14,093 nucleotides of DNA from Prevotellaceae bacterium (lineage in GTDB: Bacteria > Bacteroidota > Bacteroidia > Bacteroidales > UBA932): positions 1 through 14,093 of the forward strand of contig JAITPP010000166.1 in assembly GCA_031289385.1 (NCBI GenBank), in the 5' to 3' direction. This document shows positions 1 to 6,696 of the stretch, in pieces. The notes under the pieces are model-generated. The model saw nothing but the letters and a program-made list of their open reading frames with translations. It had not been told where the DNA came from and ran no database searches. Position 1 is the stretch's first letter. The number at the start of each line of letters is the position of its first letter. A program made the translations under genes and the position numbers.

Positions 1-6
1 GTTTTA

Positions 7-144
7 ACCCTTATTTTTGTGAGTACCCTTAGTAGCCAAGTAAACCCTCACAAATTACCCTTATTTTCAATATTTTAATAAGGGAATAAGGGAAAAATGT
101 TAAGAAAAATTTGATACTAAAAGAGTACTCACAAAAATAAGGGT
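7..144. repeat. Perfect 20-bp inverted repeat bounding a 138-bp AT-rich segment
   Basis: The arm at 7-26 (ACCCTTATTTTTGTGAGTAC) is the exact reverse complement of 125-144. Just outside the arms, bases 2-5 also pair with 146-149 after one mismatch. The segment between holds further copies of the core: CCCTTATTTT at 58-67 and AATAAGGG at 77-84 and 85-92. No ORF worth calling lies inside. It could be a small non-autonomous mobile element (MITE-like) or the foot of a large hairpin. No target-site duplication is visible, and the left edge is almost at the window start, so the true boundary is uncertain. Confidence 0.6.
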
Positions 145-198
145 AAAAAAAGAACGAACATTTGCAAAAATAAACCTTTAATTTTTTACACCTAACCC

Positions 199-218
199 TA
201 CATTCCGTTAGGAATGTA
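199..218. repeat. Small hairpin, 8-bp stem with GTTA loop
   Basis: TACATTCC at 199-206 pairs with GGAATGTA at 211-218 around the loop GTTA. It lies downstream of ribF on the minus strand but has no T tract after it on either strand, so I do not call it an intrinsic terminator. It is more likely a dispersed intergenic repeat. A degenerate relative of its left flank (TTTACCCCTACCCTAACGGA) lies at 1307-1326. The rest of 1-311 holds the 138-bp inverted-repeat segment at 7-144 and otherwise no gene that I can support. Confidence 0.45.
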
Positions 219-306
219 ACCAACAACAAAGGAGGCAAACCTACGGCTTGCGCTTTGATAAAAACAATCCTTTATATGTTATTTATTTTCTGTTATTTGG
301 CAAAAT

Positions 307-321
307 CGTAATTAGTAATTG
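307..321. repeat. 15-bp dispersed repeat, copy 1 (two GTAATTR heptamers)
   Basis: CGTAATTAGTAATTG is identical to 1346-1360. Without the first base it is two 7-base units, GTAATTA and GTAATTG. On the minus strand it forms the last two codons (AAT TAC) and the TAA stop of ribF. Confidence 0.6.
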
Positions 322-1247
322 TTTTTGTCAAGTATTTCACGAATGGTTAATTCATCCTGCTTTAATTGATTTTTCAGCAAGTCGAGCGAGGCAAAAAAGC
401 GTTCGTCGCGTATTCGCTGCACAAATTTTATGCTTATTGTGATGTCGTAATTATCTTCATCAAAATCGAAAATATTAATTTCTACAACCGATTGTTCGGT
501 GTTGTTGAGAGTTGGGCGCAATCCTATGTTCAACATTCCTTTGTATTCGGTGTTTTTTATTTTCACCGTTGCGGCGTAAACTCCGTTTTTGGGAATCATT
601 TTGTAAGCGTTGGGTTGAATATTTGCCGTAGGAAATCCTAATTTTCGCCCTATTTGGTTGCCGCGAACAACTGTTCCCTGTACACAATAATTATAACCGA
701 GCATTGCGTTTGCATTTTCGATATCGCCTGTTTCTATCAAGTTTCGTATGTTTGTTGAGCTTATTTTTTTATCGCCGAAATTAACGGCATCGGTTTTAAA
801 AACATCGATATTAAACGTTTTTCCTATTCGCCTGATTTCGTCGAAACCTGCGCGTGCATTACGTCCAAAATGATGATTGTATCCTATGTAAAGTTGAGAA
901 ATATCTACTTTATCAATCAAAATATTCTCAAAAAATTGCTTTGGCGACAGTTGCGAAAACTGTTGCGTGAATGGAATCAGATAAAAATAGTCGATATTGA
1001 GTTTGGATATTATTTTTGCTTTTTCGTCGATAGTTGTGAGCATTCTTAGTGTTTCGGCATCTTTGCCCAACACCACGCGCGGATGAGGCCAGAACGTTAC
1101 GATACACGATTTTTTGTTTTGCCGTTTTGCTTCGGCGGCAATATTGCGCAGAATAGTTTGGTGTCCGATATGAACGCCATCAAAGAAACCTGTTGTTGCA
1201 ACAAGTTTTTTTTCTACGGGTATTTCAGGATAATTTAATGTTATCAT
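312..1247 (-). CDS. ribF: Bifunctional riboflavin kinase / FAD synthetase
   Basis: This 311-residue cytoplasmic enzyme phosphorylates riboflavin to FMN and then adenylylates FMN to FAD. The N-terminal FAD synthetase half carries the nucleotidyltransferase motif GFFDGVHIGHQ (residues 20-30), IGYNHHFGRN (121-130) and SSTNIRNLI (163-171). The C-terminal riboflavin kinase half starts near residue 187 and shows VRGNQIGRKLGFPTANI (194-210), NGVYAATV (221-228), GMLNIGLRPT (237-246) and VEINIFDFDEDNYD (255-268). The length fits the bacterial family. The ATG at 1245-1247 places the first motif at the usual distance from the start. The last two codons and the TAA (312-320) lie inside a GTAATTA/GTAATTG heptamer pair, which is unusual. 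A 165-base repeat-rich gap separates it from adk, so co-transcription with adk is possible but not shown. Identification is secure. Confidence 0.96.
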   Translation of the reverse strand: MITLNYPEIPVEKKLVATTGFFDGVHIGHQTILRNIAAEAKRQNKKSCIVTFWPHPRVVLGKDAETLRMLTTIDEKAKIISKLNIDYFYLIPFTQQFSQLSPKQFFENILIDKVDISQLYIGYNHHFGRNARAGFDEIRRIGKTFNIDVFKTDAVNFGDKKISSTNIRNLIETGDIENANAMLGYNYCVQGTVVRGNQIGRKLGFPTANIQPNAYKMIPKNGVYAATVKIKNTEYKGMLNIGLRPTLNNTEQSVVEINIFDFDEDNYDITISIKFVQRIRDERFFASLDLLKNQLKQDELTIREILDKNNY

Positions 1248-1306
1248 GCCGCAAAATTAATATAATTTTTTGTTTTGGTTATGAAAATGCAAATTTCAAC
1301 ATACTT

Positions 1307-1367
1307 TACCCCTACCCTAACGGACTATTTGCTATTCGCATTTTTCGTAATTAGTAATTGACAAACC
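1307..1367. repeat. Intergenic repeat modules between adk and ribF, including 15-bp repeat copy 2
   Basis: TTTACCCCTACCCTAACGGA (1307-1326) resembles the left part of the hairpin region near 186-209. The 15-mer CGTAATTAGTAATTG (1346-1360) is an exact copy of 307-321. The two GTAATTR heptamers at 1347-1360 are in 7-base register with the RACTTAC array that follows at 1368. I read the gap as a patchwork of short dispersed repeats rather than a gene. Confidence 0.45.
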
Positions 1368-1430
1368 GACTTACGACTTACGACTTACGACTTACAACTT
1401 ACGACTAATAACTTACGACTTACGACTATC
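1368..1430. repeat. Heptamer tandem array A, nine units of RACTTAC
   Basis: There are nine contiguous 7-base units. Units 1-4 and 8 are GACTTAC, units 5 and 7 are AACTTAC, unit 6 is GACTAAT and unit 9 is GACTATC. Variation is concentrated at the first base (G or A). The array runs into the adk reading frame: on the minus strand, 1413-1430 reads GAT AGT CGT AAG TCG TAA and ends the protein. A second nine-unit array of the same type is at 6634-6696. Confidence 0.85.
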
Positions 1431-1997
1431 ATCAATTATTTTGCAAATTTCTGCAAAAATATCTTCTATTGCGCCTATGCCTGCTACCGATTTGAATTTT
1501 CCTTGTTGTCGGTAATAATCGGCAAGCACTGACGTTTGATTGTTGTATGTGTCGATACGGTTTTTTATTGTGATAACATCTTGATCGTCGCTGCGTTGCG
1601 ATATTTTTCCACGTTCGATAATTCGTTTTATAATTTCGTCATCGTGAACATCAATTGCAATCATTAGCGATATTTGTTGATTTTCGGCGTTCATAATTTC
1701 GTCGAGTTTGCGGGCTTGTGCTATTGTTCGCGGAAATCCGTCGAAAATAATTCCTACCTTATCGTTTTTCATGTTTTTTATTCGCGAGCGCACCATTTCG
1801 GCAACTATTTCGTCGGGAACAAGTTGCCCGTTGTCGATAATTGCTTTGGCTTTCAAACCTGTATCGGTGGCGCGTTTTATCTCGTCGCGAAGCATATCGC
1901 CTGTTGATAAGTGTATGAATTTGTATTTATCAACCAGCAATTGGGCTTGCGTGCCTTTTCCTGCTCCGGGAGGACCAAAAAGTAGAATATGTTTCAT
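1413..1997 (-). CDS. adk: Adenylate kinase, short-LID type
   Basis: This 194-residue cytoplasmic kinase interconverts ATP + AMP and 2 ADP. The P-loop GPPGAGKGTQ lies at residues 8-17, the AMP-binding segment STGDMLRDEI at about 31-40, and GIIFDGFPRTIAQA carries the DGFPR motif near residue 87. The LID region is reduced to RGKISQRSDDQD. The long LID and its zinc cysteines are absent, as expected for the approximately 190-residue Bacteroidetes form. The ATG at 1995-1997 sits 12 bases after the hpt stop, so the two genes are almost certainly one operon. The final residues DSRKS and the stop are encoded by heptamer array A, so the natural C-terminus seems to have been replaced or extended by repeat DNA. 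All catalytic motifs are upstream of that point, so activity is expected. Confidence 0.96.
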   Translation of the reverse strand: MKHILLFGPPGAGKGTQAQLLVDKYKFIHLSTGDMLRDEIKRATDTGLKAKAIIDNGQLVPDEIVAEMVRSRIKNMKNDKVGIIFDGFPRTIAQARKLDEIMNAENQQISLMIAIDVHDDEIIKRIIERGKISQRSDDQDVITIKNRIDTYNNQTSVLADYYRQQGKFKSVAGIGAIEDIFAEICKIIDDSRKS

Positions 1998-2009
1998 CGT
2001 TTTATTTTT

Positions 2010-2552
2010 TTATTCTGTAATTTTATAAATATCTTTCAAATTTCTTCCAAGTTCGTTATAATCAAGCCCGTAGCCTACAATAAAATCGTTTGGAATTTCC
2101 ATTGCTACGTAATCCAGCGCCAAAGATTTTTTGTAAACCTGAGGTTTCAGCAGCAATGTGGCAATTTTTATTTGTTTTGGGCTGTGATTTGTTGTAAGCA
2201 TTTGGTGAAGTTGTGTGATAGTTGTTCCTGTATCAACAATATCTTCAACTAAAATAATTGTTCTGCCGTCGATATTTTTGTTCAAGCCAAGCACTTCGAG
2301 CAGTTCACCTTTCGACTGTGTGCCTTCGTACGACGATACGCGCACAAAAGTAAGTTCGCAATCGAAATCAATATTTTTCATCAAATCTGCCAAAAACATA
2401 AACGAACCGTTAAGTACGCCAACAATCATCGGAACATTTTCGCCTGCCATATCGGCATTAATTTTTTTTGCAAGTGCTGCTATCGCATCTGCAATAGTTT
2501 CGTAGTTAATGTATTTTTTAAATTTTTTATCACCAAGTGTTATTGTATCCAT
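2010..2552 (-). CDS. hpt: Hypoxanthine phosphoribosyltransferase
   Basis: This 180-residue cytoplasmic enzyme transfers phosphoribose from PRPP to hypoxanthine, and usually guanine, to make IMP or GMP in purine salvage. The type I PRTase signature LVEDIVDTGTT is at residues 101-111, VLNGSFMFLADL at 46-57 forms the phosphate-binding loop, and VSSYEGTQSKGELL at 72-85 is the flexible catalytic loop. I chose the ATG at 2550-2552 (MDTITLGDKK). An in-frame TTG two codons upstream is possible but unlikely. It is the first gene of the hpt-adk operon and is divergent from purE across a 204-base AT-rich gap in which I could not find a convincing minus-strand promoter. Its product and adk both serve adenine/guanine nucleotide balance. 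In other Bacteroidetes hpt and adk are often followed by obgE, which is absent here. Confidence 0.95.
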   Translation of the reverse strand: MDTITLGDKKFKKYINYETIADAIAALAKKINADMAGENVPMIVGVLNGSFMFLADLMKNIDFDCELTFVRVSSYEGTQSKGELLEVLGLNKNIDGRTIILVEDIVDTGTTITQLHQMLTTNHSPKQIKIATLLLKPQVYKKSLALDYVAMEIPNDFIVGYGLDYNELGRNLKDIYKITE

Positions 2553-2574
2553 AATCAAAAATTTTATATAGTAT

Positions 2575-2608
2575 TTTGTAATTAAATACGAAAATAATAC
2601 TATTTTTG
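2575..2608 (+). promoter_or_regulatory. Possible purE promoter
   Basis: TTTG at 2575-2578 and TATTTTTG at 2601-2608 match the Bacteroidetes -33 and -7 elements. The 22-base spacing is slightly long, and the site would leave a leader of about 140 bases before purE. The region is very AT-rich, so a chance match is quite possible. Confidence 0.3.
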
Positions 2609-2756
2609 CGAATTGTAATAAAAATCAAGATAAAAATTGAAATTAATAATATTGTTATTGGGTGTATAAATGGCGTTAATCTTAACATACATAACAAGTT
2701 TTTAAATATTTTCTTGATTTTAAAAAATATTAAAATAATTAACAAAACAATGTATT

Positions 2757-3269
2757 ATGAAACCAATTGTTAGTATCATCATGGGTAGCACATCGGATAT
2801 GCCGATAATGCAAGATGCTGCCGAATTTTTAAATGAAATGCAAATTTCTTTTGAGATTAATGCTTTGTCGGCGCATCGCGTGCCCGATGCTGTGGCAGAG
2901 TTTGCAAAAAACGCCAAGCAGCGTGGAATACAAGTAATAATAGCAGCGGCAGGAGGCGCAGCGCATTTGCCCGGAGTAATTGCCGCTTCAACAACTTTGC
3001 CTGTAATAGGCGTGCCTGTAAAATCAAACAATTCGGTTGAAGGATTGGATTCTATTCTTTCTATTTTGCAAATGCCTGCGGGTATTCCTGTGGCTACGGT
3101 TGCCCTGAACGGTGCAAAAAACGCCGCTATTTTGGCAGCGCAAATTTTATCGCTCGCCGACAGTGATATTGCCGAAAAAATTCAAAAATTCAAAACAGAT
3201 TTGGCAAACAAAATCACAAAAGCAAATGCCGATTTGGCAAATTTAAAGTTTGATTATAAAACTAATTAA
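2757..3269 (+). CDS. purE: N5-carboxyaminoimidazole ribonucleotide mutase (class I PurE)
   Basis: This 170-residue cytoplasmic enzyme moves the carboxyl group of N5-CAIR to C4 to give CAIR in de novo purine synthesis, normally together with PurK. Class I hallmarks are IIMGSTSDMPIM (residues 7-18), SAHRVPD (38-44) and AAGGAAHLPGVIA (64-76), which includes the catalytic histidine. Further on, GVPVKS (85-90) and GLDSILSILQMPAGIPVATVAL (positions 97-118) close the active site in the octamer. The ATG gives a normal-length N-terminus ending directly at the first beta strand. The gene stands alone: purK is not next to it, hpt diverges from it, and a 28-bp palindrome follows it. Function is clear from sequence. 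Only the transcription start is uncertain. Confidence 0.96.
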   Translation: MKPIVSIIMGSTSDMPIMQDAAEFLNEMQISFEINALSAHRVPDAVAEFAKNAKQRGIQVIIAAAGGAAHLPGVIAASTTLPVIGVPVKSNNSVEGLDSILSILQMPAGIPVATVALNGAKNAAILAAQILSLADSDIAEKIQKFKTDLANKITKANADLANLKFDYKTN

Positions 3270-3312
3270 GTAATGAAAAATAAACAAACGATAACAGATG
3301 ACAAAAAATCCC

Positions 3313-3340
3313 GTAGAGACGGATAATTATCCGTCTCTAC
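3313..3340. repeat. 28-base perfect palindrome (REP-like dispersed repeat)
   Basis: GTAGAGACGGAT (3313-3324) and ATCCGTCTCTAC (3329-3340) form a perfect 12-bp stem around AATT, so the whole 28 bases is self-complementary. GTAGAGACG...CGTCTCTAC palindromes are a known style of dispersed repeat in cyanobacteria and Bacteroidetes. It lies 43 bases after purE. On the plus strand no T tract follows. On the minus strand GGG then ATTTTTTG follows, so it might end antisense transcription coming from the recQ side. A role in protecting the purE mRNA 3' end is also possible. The rest of 3270-3463 shows nothing I can name. Confidence 0.75.
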
Positions 3341-3463
3341 AAAATATTATCAAAAAAAAACAAAAATTCCATAATTGCTGGCATAAACAGGCAATAGTTT
3401 TATATTGTTCAACCTGAATTTGATGCTAATTTTTGCGGCTATATGCAAATAAAAAGATAAAAA

Positions 3464-3495
3464 ATTGCATAAGAATAAAAAAAAATGTACATTTG
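3464..3495 (+). promoter_or_regulatory. recQ promoter
   Basis: ATTG at 3464-3467 (one mismatch to TTTG), a 20-base spacer and TACATTTG at 3488-3495 (exact TAnnTTTG) fit the Bacteroidetes housekeeping promoter. Transcription would begin a few bases after 3495, about 20-25 bases before the ATG at 3524. It argues against an upstream in-frame ATG at 3485, which would lie inside the promoter. Confidence 0.6.
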
Positions 3496-3523
3496 TTATC
3501 GCATTTTGAATAATCATAGAGTA

Positions 3524-5722
3524 ATGGAGCATAATAAATATGCAGATGTTTTGCTTACCGGCGAACTGAAAAAGTATTTTGGGTTCGACTCATTCAAAGG
3601 AAATCAGGAAGATATTATCCGAAACGTTTTGAATGGAAACGACACTTTTGTATTGATGCCAACAGGAGGTGGAAAGTCTTTGTGCTACCAACTGCCGGCG
3701 TTAATAATGGACGGTACATGTATAATAATATCGCCGCTGATTGCATTGATGAAAAATCAAGTTGATTCTATACGCGGATTTAGTATCGACGAGGGTATTG
3801 CGCATTTTCTTAACTCGTCGCTAAACAAGGCGCAGATTACAACCGTAAGACAAAATGTGGTGGATGGACACACAAAAATGCTGTACGTCGCTCCCGAATC
3901 TCTTACAAAAGAAGAAAATATCCAATTCTTTAAACAAATAAAAATATCGTTTTATGCAATCGACGAAGCACATTGCATATCGGAATGGGGACACGATTTT
4001 CGTCCCGAATATCGGCGAATACGTTCGATTGTAAGCGAAATAGGAGTTGCTCCTATAATTACGCTTACAGCAACCGCAACGCCAAAAGTGCAACACGATA
4101 TTCAAAAAAATCTTGGAATGATGAATGCAACTGTTTTCAAATCGTCATTCAATCGCCCTAATTTGTACTACGAAGTTCGCCCCAAAATAAACGCAGTAAA
4201 AGAAATTATAAGATATATAAAAAACAACGAAGGAAAGTCGGGAATAATTTATTGTCTGAGCCGAAAAAAAGTTGAAGATCTTGCCGAAATATTAAAGATA
4301 AACGGAATAAAAGCATTGGCATATCACGCAGGAATGGACTCTGTTACACGCTCCGAAAATCAAGATAAATTTTTGATGGAAGAAGTAGATGTTATCGTTG
4401 CAACCATTGCATTCGGAATGGGAATAGACAAACCCGATGTGCGCTTTGTTATTCACTTTGATATTCCTAAAAGTCTTGAAGGATATTATCAGGAAACAGG
4501 CAGAGGCGGACGCGATATGGGCGAAGGACAATGTATAGCATTTTACAGTTACAAAGATATTGTGCGACTCGAAAAATTTACGCAAGGCAAACCTATTGCC
4601 GAACAGGAAATAGGAAAACAACTGCTGCTCGAAATAGTTTCGTATGCCGAATCGTCGGTGTGCCGCCGAAAAACGCTGCTTAATTATTTCGGCGAAGAAT
4701 ACGAACAGGCTAATTGCTGCAACTGCGACAACTGCTTGCATCCCAAAGAAAAATTTGAAGGCAAAGAAGATATGCAACTCGTGCTTGAATTAATACTTAA
4801 AGTGAAAGAACAATTTAAAGCCGAACATATTGTAAATATTATTTGCGGCGAAAGAAATTCAATAACAAAATCATATAAACACGAAGAACTTGAAGAATTT
4901 GGAATAGGCGCAGAACAAAACCCCAACTATTGGAATGCCGTTATCCGTCAAGGTTTGATTCTTCATTTTATTGATAAAGATATTGAAAATTACGGATTGC
5001 TGCGCCTAAGCGAAAAAGGTTACGAATTTTTGGAAAAACCATATTCGCTAATGCTTACACGCGACCACGAATATGCCGAAGGCGATGAAGACGACGATTT
5101 GTTCGGCACAAAAAGCGGCGGTGGCGGCGCTGCCGACGAAGAACTATTTGCAATGCTTAAAGATTTGCGAAAATCAATTTCAAAAAAATTAAACCTTCCG
5201 CCGTTTGTACTTTTCCATGATACGTCGCTCGAAGATATGGCAACACAATATCCCGTAACGATTGACGAACTTAAAAACTGTCAAGGAGTGGGCGAAGGAA
5301 AAGCAAAAAAATACGGACAGGAATTTGTTGAACTCATAGAAAAATATGTTGAGGAAAGAGAAATTGAACGCCCTCAGGATATGGTTATTAAATCGATGGG
5401 ATACAAATCGGGAGCAAAAGTTTTTGTTATACAAAGTATAGACCATAAATTGCCGCTTGACGAAATTGCTCAAGCAAAAAATATTGAAATGGACGAACTG
5501 CTTACCGAAATTGAAGCCATAGTAAGTTCAGGAACAAAATTAAACATTGACTACTATATCAATTATACTATCGACGACGATAAACGCGATGAAATTTATG
5601 ACTATTTCCGCAACGAAGCCACAAGCGAATCGCTTGAAGATGCTATGAACGAACTCGATGGCGACTATACCGAAGAAGAAGTACGATTGATGAGAATAAA
5701 ATTTATGTCGGAATTTAATTGA
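3524..5722 (+). CDS. recQ: ATP-dependent DNA helicase RecQ
   Basis: This 732-residue 3'-5' helicase acts in recombination and replication-fork repair. Motif 0 (FKGNQEDII) is at residues 24-32 and Walker A (PTGGGKS) at 46-52. Walker B DEAH is at 147-150, followed by the RecQ aromatic-rich loop CISEWGHDFRPEY. The second RecA domain ends with QETGRGGRD. The RQC zinc site uses C380 with C398 or C399, C401 and C404. An HRDC domain spans about 541-610 (LEDMATQYPVTIDELKNCQG). About 120 residues follow it, an extension usual in Bacteroidetes RecQ and probably a helix-turn-helix fold. A glycine-rich linker (KSGGGGAADEE) precedes HRDC. The ATG at 3524 is preferred over one 13 codons upstream because that one overlaps the promoter and would add a tail atypical of RecQ. 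rsmA follows after 62 bases, possibly in the same transcript. Confidence 0.96.
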   Translation: MEHNKYADVLLTGELKKYFGFDSFKGNQEDIIRNVLNGNDTFVLMPTGGGKSLCYQLPALIMDGTCIIISPLIALMKNQVDSIRGFSIDEGIAHFLNSSLNKAQITTVRQNVVDGHTKMLYVAPESLTKEENIQFFKQIKISFYAIDEAHCISEWGHDFRPEYRRIRSIVSEIGVAPIITLTATATPKVQHDIQKNLGMMNATVFKSSFNRPNLYYEVRPKINAVKEIIRYIKNNEGKSGIIYCLSRKKVEDLAEILKINGIKALAYHAGMDSVTRSENQDKFLMEEVDVIVATIAFGMGIDKPDVRFVIHFDIPKSLEGYYQETGRGGRDMGEGQCIAFYSYKDIVRLEKFTQGKPIAEQEIGKQLLLEIVSYAESSVCRRKTLLNYFGEEYEQANCCNCDNCLHPKEKFEGKEDMQLVLELILKVKEQFKAEHIVNIICGERNSITKSYKHEELEEFGIGAEQNPNYWNAVIRQGLILHFIDKDIENYGLLRLSEKGYEFLEKPYSLMLTRDHEYAEGDEDDDLFGTKSGGGGAADEELFAMLKDLRKSISKKLNLPPFVLFHDTSLEDMATQYPVTIDELKNCQGVGEGKAKKYGQEFVELIEKYVEEREIERPQDMVIKSMGYKSGAKVFVIQSIDHKLPLDEIAQAKNIEMDELLTEIEAIVSSGTKLNIDYYINYTIDDDKRDEIYDYFRNEATSESLEDAMNELDGDYTEEEVRLMRIKFMSEFN

Positions 5723-5784
5723 TTTTTAAGTTCTAATATAAAATTAAAAAAATATAATAATTATTTATAAAATCGTAATTTAAT

Positions 5785-6552
5785 ATGATGTACGTTCGCC
5801 CAAAAAAATCACTCGGACAACATTTTTTGCACGACAGGCAAATTGCAGAACGCATAACGCAAAGCATTGATGACAATACAAAATCGCTGCTCGAAATTGG
5901 CGCAGGAACAGGAGTGCTTACAGAATTTTTGCTCGAAAAAAATATTGATTTTAAAGCAGTAGAAATCGATAGAGAATCAATAGCATTTTTGCGAAAAACT
6001 TTTCCTGATATTAAAAATAAACTTATCGAAGGTGACTTTCTGCAACTCAATGTACGCACTATATTCGACAAACCGTTTAGTGTTATCGGAAATTTGCCTT
6101 ACAATATTTCATCGCAAATATTTTTTAAAATTCTTGACGAAAAAAATTATATTACCGAAATGGTTTGCATGATTCAAAAAGAAGTGGCAGAACGAATAGC
6201 CGAAAAACCCGGTTCAAAAACTTACGGAATTTTAAGCGTTTTGATACAGGCATTTTATGATGTAGAATACCTTTTTACTGTTCACGAAAACGCATTTACG
6301 CCGCCGCCAAAAGTAAAATCGGCAGTAATTAGACTTACCCGAAACGCCACACAGCACTTAGATTGCGACGAAATTCTTTTCAAAAAAACAGTAAAAGCAA
6401 CATTCAATCAACGGCGCAAAACCATTAAAAATTCGTTGAAATTAATTACAGGCGACAAAATAATTCCCGAAAATCGTTTTTTAACATTACGCCCCGAACG
6501 ACTAAGCGTGTCAGACTTTGTAGAACTTACTAATCTTGTAGAAAAATTGTGA
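5785..6552 (+). CDS. rsmA: 16S rRNA dimethyladenosine transferase RsmA (KsgA)
   Basis: This 255-residue methyltransferase adds four methyl groups from SAM to A1518 and A1519 of 16S rRNA during late assembly of the 30S subunit. Loss of such enzymes gives kasugamycin resistance. KKSLGQHFLHD (residues 7-17) is the family's N-terminal signature. LEIGAGTGVLTEFLL (36-50) binds SAM, VEIDRE (59-64) is motif II, GDFLQ (83-87) is motif III, and IGNLPYNISSQI (101-112) holds the catalytic NLPY. NAFTPPPKVKSAVIRL and FNQRRKTIKNSL mark the C-terminal RNA-binding part. Two adjacent ATGs (5785 and 5788) are equally plausible starts. I see no clear promoter in the 62 bases after recQ, so read-through from recQ is likely. 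No terminator is evident after its TGA. Confidence 0.96.
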   Translation: MMYVRPKKSLGQHFLHDRQIAERITQSIDDNTKSLLEIGAGTGVLTEFLLEKNIDFKAVEIDRESIAFLRKTFPDIKNKLIEGDFLQLNVRTIFDKPFSVIGNLPYNISSQIFFKILDEKNYITEMVCMIQKEVAERIAEKPGSKTYGILSVLIQAFYDVEYLFTVHENAFTPPPKVKSAVIRLTRNATQHLDCDEILFKKTVKATFNQRRKTIKNSLKLITGDKIIPENRFLTLRPERLSVSDFVELTNLVEKL

Positions 6553-6633
6553 TATGTAGTAGCAAACATTAATATAATACAAAATTTAAATCCCAATTTT
6601 ACCTGTAAACTAAAACTTCTCCAACTTCAAACA

Positions 6634-6696
6634 GACTTATGACTTACAACTTACGACTTACGACTTACAACTTACAACTTACAACTTACGACTATG
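6634..6696. repeat. Heptamer tandem array B, nine units of RACTTAC
   Basis: There are nine 7-base units. Unit 1 is GACTTAT, units 2, 4 and 5 are GACTTAC, units 3, 6, 7 and 8 are AACTTAC, and unit 9 is GACTATG. Unit size, copy number (nine), orientation and closing GACTAT all match array A at 1368-1430, although the order of G and A units differs. It lies in the 411-base non-coding gap between rsmA and the SusC gene (6553-6963). That gap also holds the inverted-repeat promoter segment. Bases 6553-6633 show nothing further. Confidence 0.85.

Noticed and set aside
199..218. Intrinsic terminator for ribF
   Set aside because: The 8-bp hairpin has no following T run on the minus strand, so I listed it only as a small repeat.
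29..238. 69-codon minus-strand ORF before ribF's end
   Set aside because: It runs through the inverted-repeat segment and hairpin. Its composition is Phe/Tyr/Lys-rich as expected for random AT-rich DNA, and it matches no family I know.
227..442. AAAGGAGG followed by a TTG-initiated plus-strand ORF (248-442)
   Set aside because: The ORF overlaps ribF on the opposite strand for most of its length. Bacteroidetes rarely rely on Shine-Dalgarno sites, and the protein looks like a shadow translation.
1252..1259. Minus-strand TAATTTTG just before ribF as a promoter
   Set aside because: It lies only four bases from the start codon and has no TTTG at the right distance upstream. It would need a nearly leaderless mRNA, so I did not list it.
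1368..1430. CRISPR array
   Set aside because: The 7-base units are contiguous with no spacers. No cas genes are present.
3485..3523. Upstream ATG that would lengthen RecQ by 13 residues
   Set aside because: It overlaps the predicted promoter TACATTTG, and the added residues are not like RecQ N-termini.
4292..4777. 161-codon minus-strand ORF inside recQ, and similar antisense ORFs inside the SusC gene and rsmA
   Set aside because: They are shadows opposite strongly conserved coding sequence, with no recognisable motifs.
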